From: Balanoglossus misakiensis
Lineage: Eukaryota; Hemichordata
Assembly: GCA_040954595.2 (NCBI GenBank)
Contig: CM082586.2
Location: forward strand, 10,354,001 to 10,418,000
Reading direction: 5' to 3'
DNA length: 64,000 nucleotides
Notes under the pieces: generated by a model
Told to the model about the DNA's origin: nothing
What the model saw: the letters and a program-made list of their open reading frames with translations, nothing else
Database searches by the model: none
Position numbers and translations under genes: made by a program
Part shown: positions 58,401 through 64,000 of the stretch, in pieces
How the letters are laid out: each line of letters opens with the position of its first letter
Position numbering within the stretch: position 1 is the stretch's first letter

Positions 58401-61400
58401 TCTCAAATTTCGTCGATTTTTGAAAAAAATCATGGGTGAAAATCATCAAAAAATGACAAATTTTCGTCTTTGCAAAATCCCAAAATTTCGTAAATTTTTG
58501 AAAAAAAGTCATGGGTGAAAATCATCAAAAAATTACAAATTTTCGTCTTTGCAAAATCTCAAAATTTCGTCGATTTTTGAAAAAAAAAATCATGGGTAAA
58601 AATCATCAAAAAATTACAAATTTTCGACTTTGCAAAATCTAAAAATTTTGTCGATTTTTGAAAAAAACAATCATGGTGAAAATCATCAAAAAATGACAAA
58701 TTTTCGACTTTGCAAAATCTCAAAATGTTGTCAATTTTTTAAAAAATTCATGAGTTCGTTGATTTTTTAAAAAAAACATTGGTGTCAATTTTTGAAAAAA
58801 ATCATGGGTTCGTTGATTTTTAAAAAAAAACATTGGTGAAAATCATCAAAAAATTACAAATTTTCGACTTTGCAAAATCTCAAAATTTCGTACATTTTTG
58901 AAAAAAAATCATGGGTGAAAATCATCAAAAAATGACAAATTTTCGACTTTGCAAAATCTCAAAATTTCGTCGATTTTTGAAAAAAATCACGGGTGAAAAT
59001 CATCAAAAAATGACAAATTTTCGTCTTTGCTAAATCTCAAAATTTCGTCGATTTTTGAAAAAAATCATGGGTGAAAATCATCAAAAAATGACAAATTTTC
59101 GACTTTGCAAAATCTCAAAATTTCGCCGATTTTTGAAAAAAACAATCATGGTGAAAATCATCAAAAAATGACAAATTTTCGACTTTGCAAAATCTCAAAA
59201 TTTCGCCGATTTTTGAAAAAAACAATCATGGTGAAAATCATCAAAAAATGACAAATTTTCGACTTTGCAAAATCTCAAAATGTTGTCAATTTTTAAAAAA
59301 AATCATGAGTTCGTTGATTTTTTAAAAAAAACATTGGTGTCAATTTTTGAAAAAAATCATGGGTTCGTTGATTTTAAAAAAAAAACATTGGTGAAAATCA
59401 TCAAAAAATTACAAATTTTCGACTTTGCAAAATCTAAAAATTTCGTACATTTTTGAAAAAAAATCATGGGTGAAAATCATCAAAAAATGACAAATTTTCG
59501 TCTTTGCAAAATCTCAAAATTTCGTCGTTTTTTGAGAAAAATCATGGGTGAAAATCATCAAAAAATGACAAATTTTCGACTTTGCAAAATCTCAAAATTT
59601 TGTCGATTTTTGAAAAAAAATCATGGGTTCGTTGATTTTTGAAAAAAAACATGGGTGAAAATCATCAAAAAATTACAAATTTTCGAATTTGCAAAATCTC
59701 AAAATTTTGTCGATTTTTGAAAAAAATCATGGGTCAAAATCATCAAAAAATGACACATTTTCGACTTTGCAAAATCTCAAAATTTCGTCGATTTTTGAAA
59801 AAAATCATGGGTGAAAATCATCAAAAAATGACAAATTTTCGACTTTGCAAAATCTCAAAATTTCGTAGATTTTTGAAAAAAAACATGGGTGAAAATCATC
59901 AAAAAATGACAAATTTTCGACTTTGCAAAATCTCAAATTTCGTCGATTTTTGAAAAAAATCATGGGTGAAAATCATCAAAAAATGACAAATTTTCGTCTT
60001 TGCAAAATCCCAAAATTTCGTAAATTTTTGAAAAAAAGTCATGGGTGAAAATCATCAAAAAATTACAAATTTTCGTCTTTGCAAAATCTCAAAATTTCGT
60101 CGATTTTTGAAAAAAAAAATCATGGGTAAAAATCATCAAAAAATTACAAATTTTCGACTTTGCAAAATCTAAAAATTTTGTCGATTTTTGAAAAAAACAA
60201 TCATGGTGAAAATCATCAAAAAATGACAAATTTTCGACTTTGCAAAATCTCAAAATGTTGTCAATTTTTTAAAAAATTCATGAGTTCGTTGATTTTTTAA
60301 AAAAAACATTGGTGTCAATTTTTGAAAAAAATCATGGGTTCGTTGATTTTTAAAAAAAAACATTGGTGAAAATCATCAAAAAATTACAAATTTTCGACTT
60401 TGCAAAATCTCAAAATTTCGTACATTTTTGAAAAAAAATCATGGGTGAAAATCATCAAAAAATGACAAATTTTCGACTTTGCAAAATCTCAAAATTTCGT
60501 CGATTTTTGAAAAAAATCACGGGTGAAAATCATCAAAAAATGACAAATTTTCGTCTTTGCTAAATCTCAAAATTTCGTCGATTTTTGAAAAAAATCATGG
60601 GTGAAAATCATCAAAAAATGACAAATTTTCGACTTTGCAAAATCTCAAAATTTCGCCGATTTTTGAAAAAAACAATCATGGTGAAAATCATCAAAAAATG
60701 ACAAATTTTCGACTTTGCAAAATCTCAAAATTTCGCCGATTTTTGAAAAAAACAATCATGGTGAAAATCATCAAAAAATGACAAATTTTCGACTTTGCAA
60801 AATCTCAAAATGTTGTCAATTTTTAAAAAAAATCATGAGTTCGTTGATTTTTTAAAAAAAACATTGGTGTCAATTTTTGAAAAAAATCATGGGTTCGTTG
60901 ATTTTAAAAAAAAAACATTGGTGAAAATCATCAAAAAATTACAAATTTTCGACTTTGCAAAATCTAAAAATTTCGTACATTTTTGAAAAAAAATCATGGG
61001 TGAAAATCATCAAAAAATGACAAATTTTCGTCTTTGCAAAATCTCAAAATTTCGTCGTTTTTTAAAAAAAAATCATGGTGAAAATCATCAAAAAATGACA
61101 AATTTTCGACTTTGCAAAATCTCAAAATTTCGTCGATTTTTGAAAAAAATCATGGGTTCGTTCAATTTTGAAAAAAAACGGGTGAAAATCATCAAAAAAT
61201 TACAAATTTTCGACTTTGCAAAATCTCAAAATTTTGTCGATTTTTGAAAAAAAATCATGGGTGAAAATCATTAATAAATGACAAATTTTCGACTTTGCAA
61301 AATCTCAAAATTTCGTCGATTTTTGAAAAAAAATCATGGGTGAAAATCATCAAAAAATGACAAATTTTCGACTTTGCAAAATCTCAAAATTTCGTCGATT

Positions 61401-64000
61401 TTTGAGAAAAATCATGGGTGAAAATCATCAAAAAATGACAAATTTTCGACTTTGCAAAATCTCAAAATTTTGTCGATTTTTGAAAAAAAATCATGGGTTC
61501 GTTGATTTTTGAAAAAAAACATGGGTGAAAATCATCAAAAAAGTACAAATTTTCGAATTTGCAAAATCTCAAAATTTCGTCGATTTTTGAAAAAAAAACA
61601 TGGGTGAAAATCATCAAAAAATGACAAATTTTCGACTTTGCAAAATCTCAAAATTTCGTAAATTTTTGAAAAAAAGTCATGGGTGAAAATCATCAAAAAA
61701 TTACAAATTTTCGTCTTTGCAAAATCTCAAAATTTCGTCGAGTTTTGAAAAAAATCATGGGTGAAAATCATCAAAAAATGACAAATTTTCGACTTTGCAA
61801 AATCTCAAAATTTTGTCGATTTTTGAAAAAAAATCATGGGTTCGTTGATTTTTTAAAAAAAACATGGGTGAAAATCATCAAAAAATTACAAATTTTCGAA
61901 TTTGCAAAATCTCAAAATTTCGTCGATTTTTGAAAAAAAAACATGGGTGAAAATCATCAAAAAATGACAAATTTTCGACTTTGCAAAATCTCAAAATTTC
62001 GTAAATTTTTGAAAAAAAGTCATGGGTGAAAATCATCAAAAAATTACAAATTTTCGTCTTTGCAAAATCTCAAAATTTCGTCGATTTTTGAAAAAAATCA
62101 TGGGTGAAAATCATCAAAAAATGACAAATTTTCGACTTTGCAAAATCTCAAAATTTTGTCGATTTTTGAAAAAAAATCATGGGTTCGTTGATTTTTGAAA
62201 AAAAACATGGGTGAAAATCATCAAAAAATTACAAATTTTCGAATTTGCAAAATCTCAAAATTTCGTCGATTTTTGAAAAAAAACGGGTGAAAATCATCAA
62301 AAAATGACAAATTTTCGACTTTGCAAAATCTCAAAATTTCGTAAATTTTTGAAAAAAAGTCATGGGTGAAAATCATCAAAAAATTACAAATTTTCGTCTT
62401 TGCAAAATCTCAAAATTTCGTCGATTTTTGAAAAAAAAAATCATGGGTAAAAATCATCAAAAAATAACAAATTTTCGACTTTGCAAAATCTAAAAATTTT
62501 GTCGATTTTTGAAAAAAATCATGGGTGAAAATCATCAAAAAATGACAAATTTTCGACTTTGCAAAATCTCAAAATTTCGTCGATTTTTGAAAAAAATCAT
62601 GGGTTCGTTCAATTTTGAAAAAAAACATGGGTGAAAATCATCAAAAAATTACAAATTTTCGACTTTGCAAAATCTCAAAATTTTGTCGATTTTTGAAAAA
62701 AAATCATGGGTGAAAATCATTAATAAATGACAAATTTTCGACTTTGCAAAATCTCAAAATTTCGTCGATTTTTGAAAAAAAAACATGGGTGAAAATCATC
62801 AAAAAATGACAAATTTTCGACTTTGCAAAATCTCAAAATTTCGTAAATTTTTGAAAAAAAGTCATGGGTGAAAATCATCAAAAAATTACAAATTTTCGTC
62901 TTTGCAAAATCTCAAAATTTCGTCGATTTTTGAAAAAAATCATGGGTGAAAATCATCAAAAAATGACAAATTTTCGACTTTGCAAAATCTCAAAATTTCG
63001 CCGATTTTTGAAAAAAACAATCATGGTGAAAATCATCAAAAAATGACAAATTTTCGACTTTGCAAAATCTCAAAATTTCGCCGATTTTTGAAAAAAACAA
63101 TCATGGTGAAAATCATCAAAAAATGACAAATTTTCGACTTTGCAAAATCTCAAAATGTTGTCAATTTTTAAAAAAAATCATGAGTTCGTTGATTTTTTAA
63201 AAAAAACATTGGTGTCAATTTTTGAAAAAAATCATGGGTTCGTTGATTTTAAAAAAAAAACATTGGTGAAAATCATCAAAAAATTACAAATTTTCGACTT
63301 TGCAAAATCTAAAAATTTCGTACATTTTTGAAAAAAAATCATGGGTGAAAATCATCAAAAAATGACAAATTTTCGTCTTTGCAAAATCTCAAAATTTCGT
63401 CGTTTTTTGAGAAAAATCATGGGTGAAAATCATCAAAAAATGACAAATTTTCGACTTTGCAAAATCTCAAAATTTTGTCGATTTTTGAAAAAAAATCATG
63501 GGTTCGTTGATTTTTGAAAAAAAACATGGGTGAAAATCATCAAAAAATTACAAATTTTCGAATTTGCAAAATCTCAAAATTTTGTCGATTTTTGAAAAAA
63601 ATCATGGGTCAAAATCATCAAAAAATGACACATTTTCGACTTTGCAAAATCTCAAAATTTCGTCGATTTTTGAAAAAAATCATGGGTGAAAATCATCAAA
63701 AAATGACAAATTTTCGACTTTGCAAAATCTCAAAATTTCGTAGATTTTTGAAAAAAAACATGGGTGAAAATCATCAAAAAATGACAAATTTTCGACTTTG
63801 CAAAATCTCAAATTTCGTCGATTTTTGAAAAAAATCATGGGTGAAAATCATCAAAAAATGACAAATTTTCGTCTTTGCAAAATCCCAAAATTTCGTAAAT
63901 TTTTGAAAAAAAGTCATGGGTGAAAATCATCAAAAAATTACAAATTTTCGTCTTTGCAAAATCTCAAAATTTCGTCGATTTTTGAAAAAAAAAATCATGG
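52496..64000 (-). repeat. A/T-rich satellite, reverse orientation, with higher-order repeats
   Basis: The same monomer now reads as its complement (CATGGGTGAAAATCATCAAA, AATGACAAATTTTCGACTTT, GCAAAATCTCAAAATTTCGT). The switch point is the palindrome TGAGATTTTGCAAAATCTCA at 52486-52505. Poly-G inserts occur at about 53045-53055, 53500-53510 and 53697-53706. From about 57996 a block of ~1,530 bp is repeated (57996-59531, 59532-61061), and a third copy starts near 62985 and runs off the window. Frames inside are repeat-derived and not genes. Confidence 0.93.

Noticed and set aside
43452-64000. many small proteins rich in Phe/Lys (such as ...FRRFLKK...)
   Set aside because: They are translations of the satellite monomer, repeat in step with it, and have no independent start, composition or conservation.
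43452-64000. CRISPR array
   Set aside because: Repeats are contiguous and vary gradually; there are no unique spacers, and the context is eukaryotic.

Overview
This is a eukaryotic, AT-rich window made almost entirely of mobile elements and tandem repeats. I found no convincing cellular host gene. Split genes with GT-AG introns, LTR retrotransposons, a tRNA-derived SINE and large satellite arrays all point to an animal genome. An element of Gmr1 type (integrase before reverse transcriptase), a pol order reported mainly from deuterostomes, suggests an invertebrate deuterostome such as a hemichordate, echinoderm or lancelet. The species itself cannot be fixed from the sequence alone.

Layout. 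1-6853: a ~190-bp satellite, a second repeat of ~170 bp, a SINE with its target duplication, and a fold-back MITE in a TTAA site. 6858 to about 18550: a Kolobok-like DNA transposon in a TTAA site, with a multi-exon transposase gene whose far end is lost. Its introns hold a fold-back element, a 795-bp TTAA element, and a complete 5,001-bp Gypsy retrotransposon (13156-18156) with identical 154-bp LTRs and a 5-bp target duplication. 18552-23720: a second copy of the left repeat block, which supplies the empty TTAA site of the transposon. 23721-25689 and 40507-42474: a ~1.97-kb direct repeat pair. 25964-36790: a decayed Gmr1-like LTR element, split by a 5.5-kb two-gene DNA transposon (about 29308-34774) with convergent genes. 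38680-39607: a Mutator-like non-autonomous element with a perfect 9-bp target duplication. 39920-40401: three small inverted-repeat elements. 43452-64000: an A/T-rich satellite (~78 and ~106 bp monomers), interrupted by another inverted-repeat element (46047-51562) that was later partly duplicated (2,365-bp tandem duplication). The satellite flips orientation at 52495 and forms ~1.53-kb higher-order repeats.

The coding parts work as selfish modules, not as one pathway: a cut-and-paste transposase with its MITE followers; Gag-Pol polyproteins for retrotransposition; and a two-protein DNA transposon of a family I cannot name with certainty. Most carry frameshifts or stops. Several lie in homopolymer runs, so sequencing or assembly indels must be weighed against real decay.
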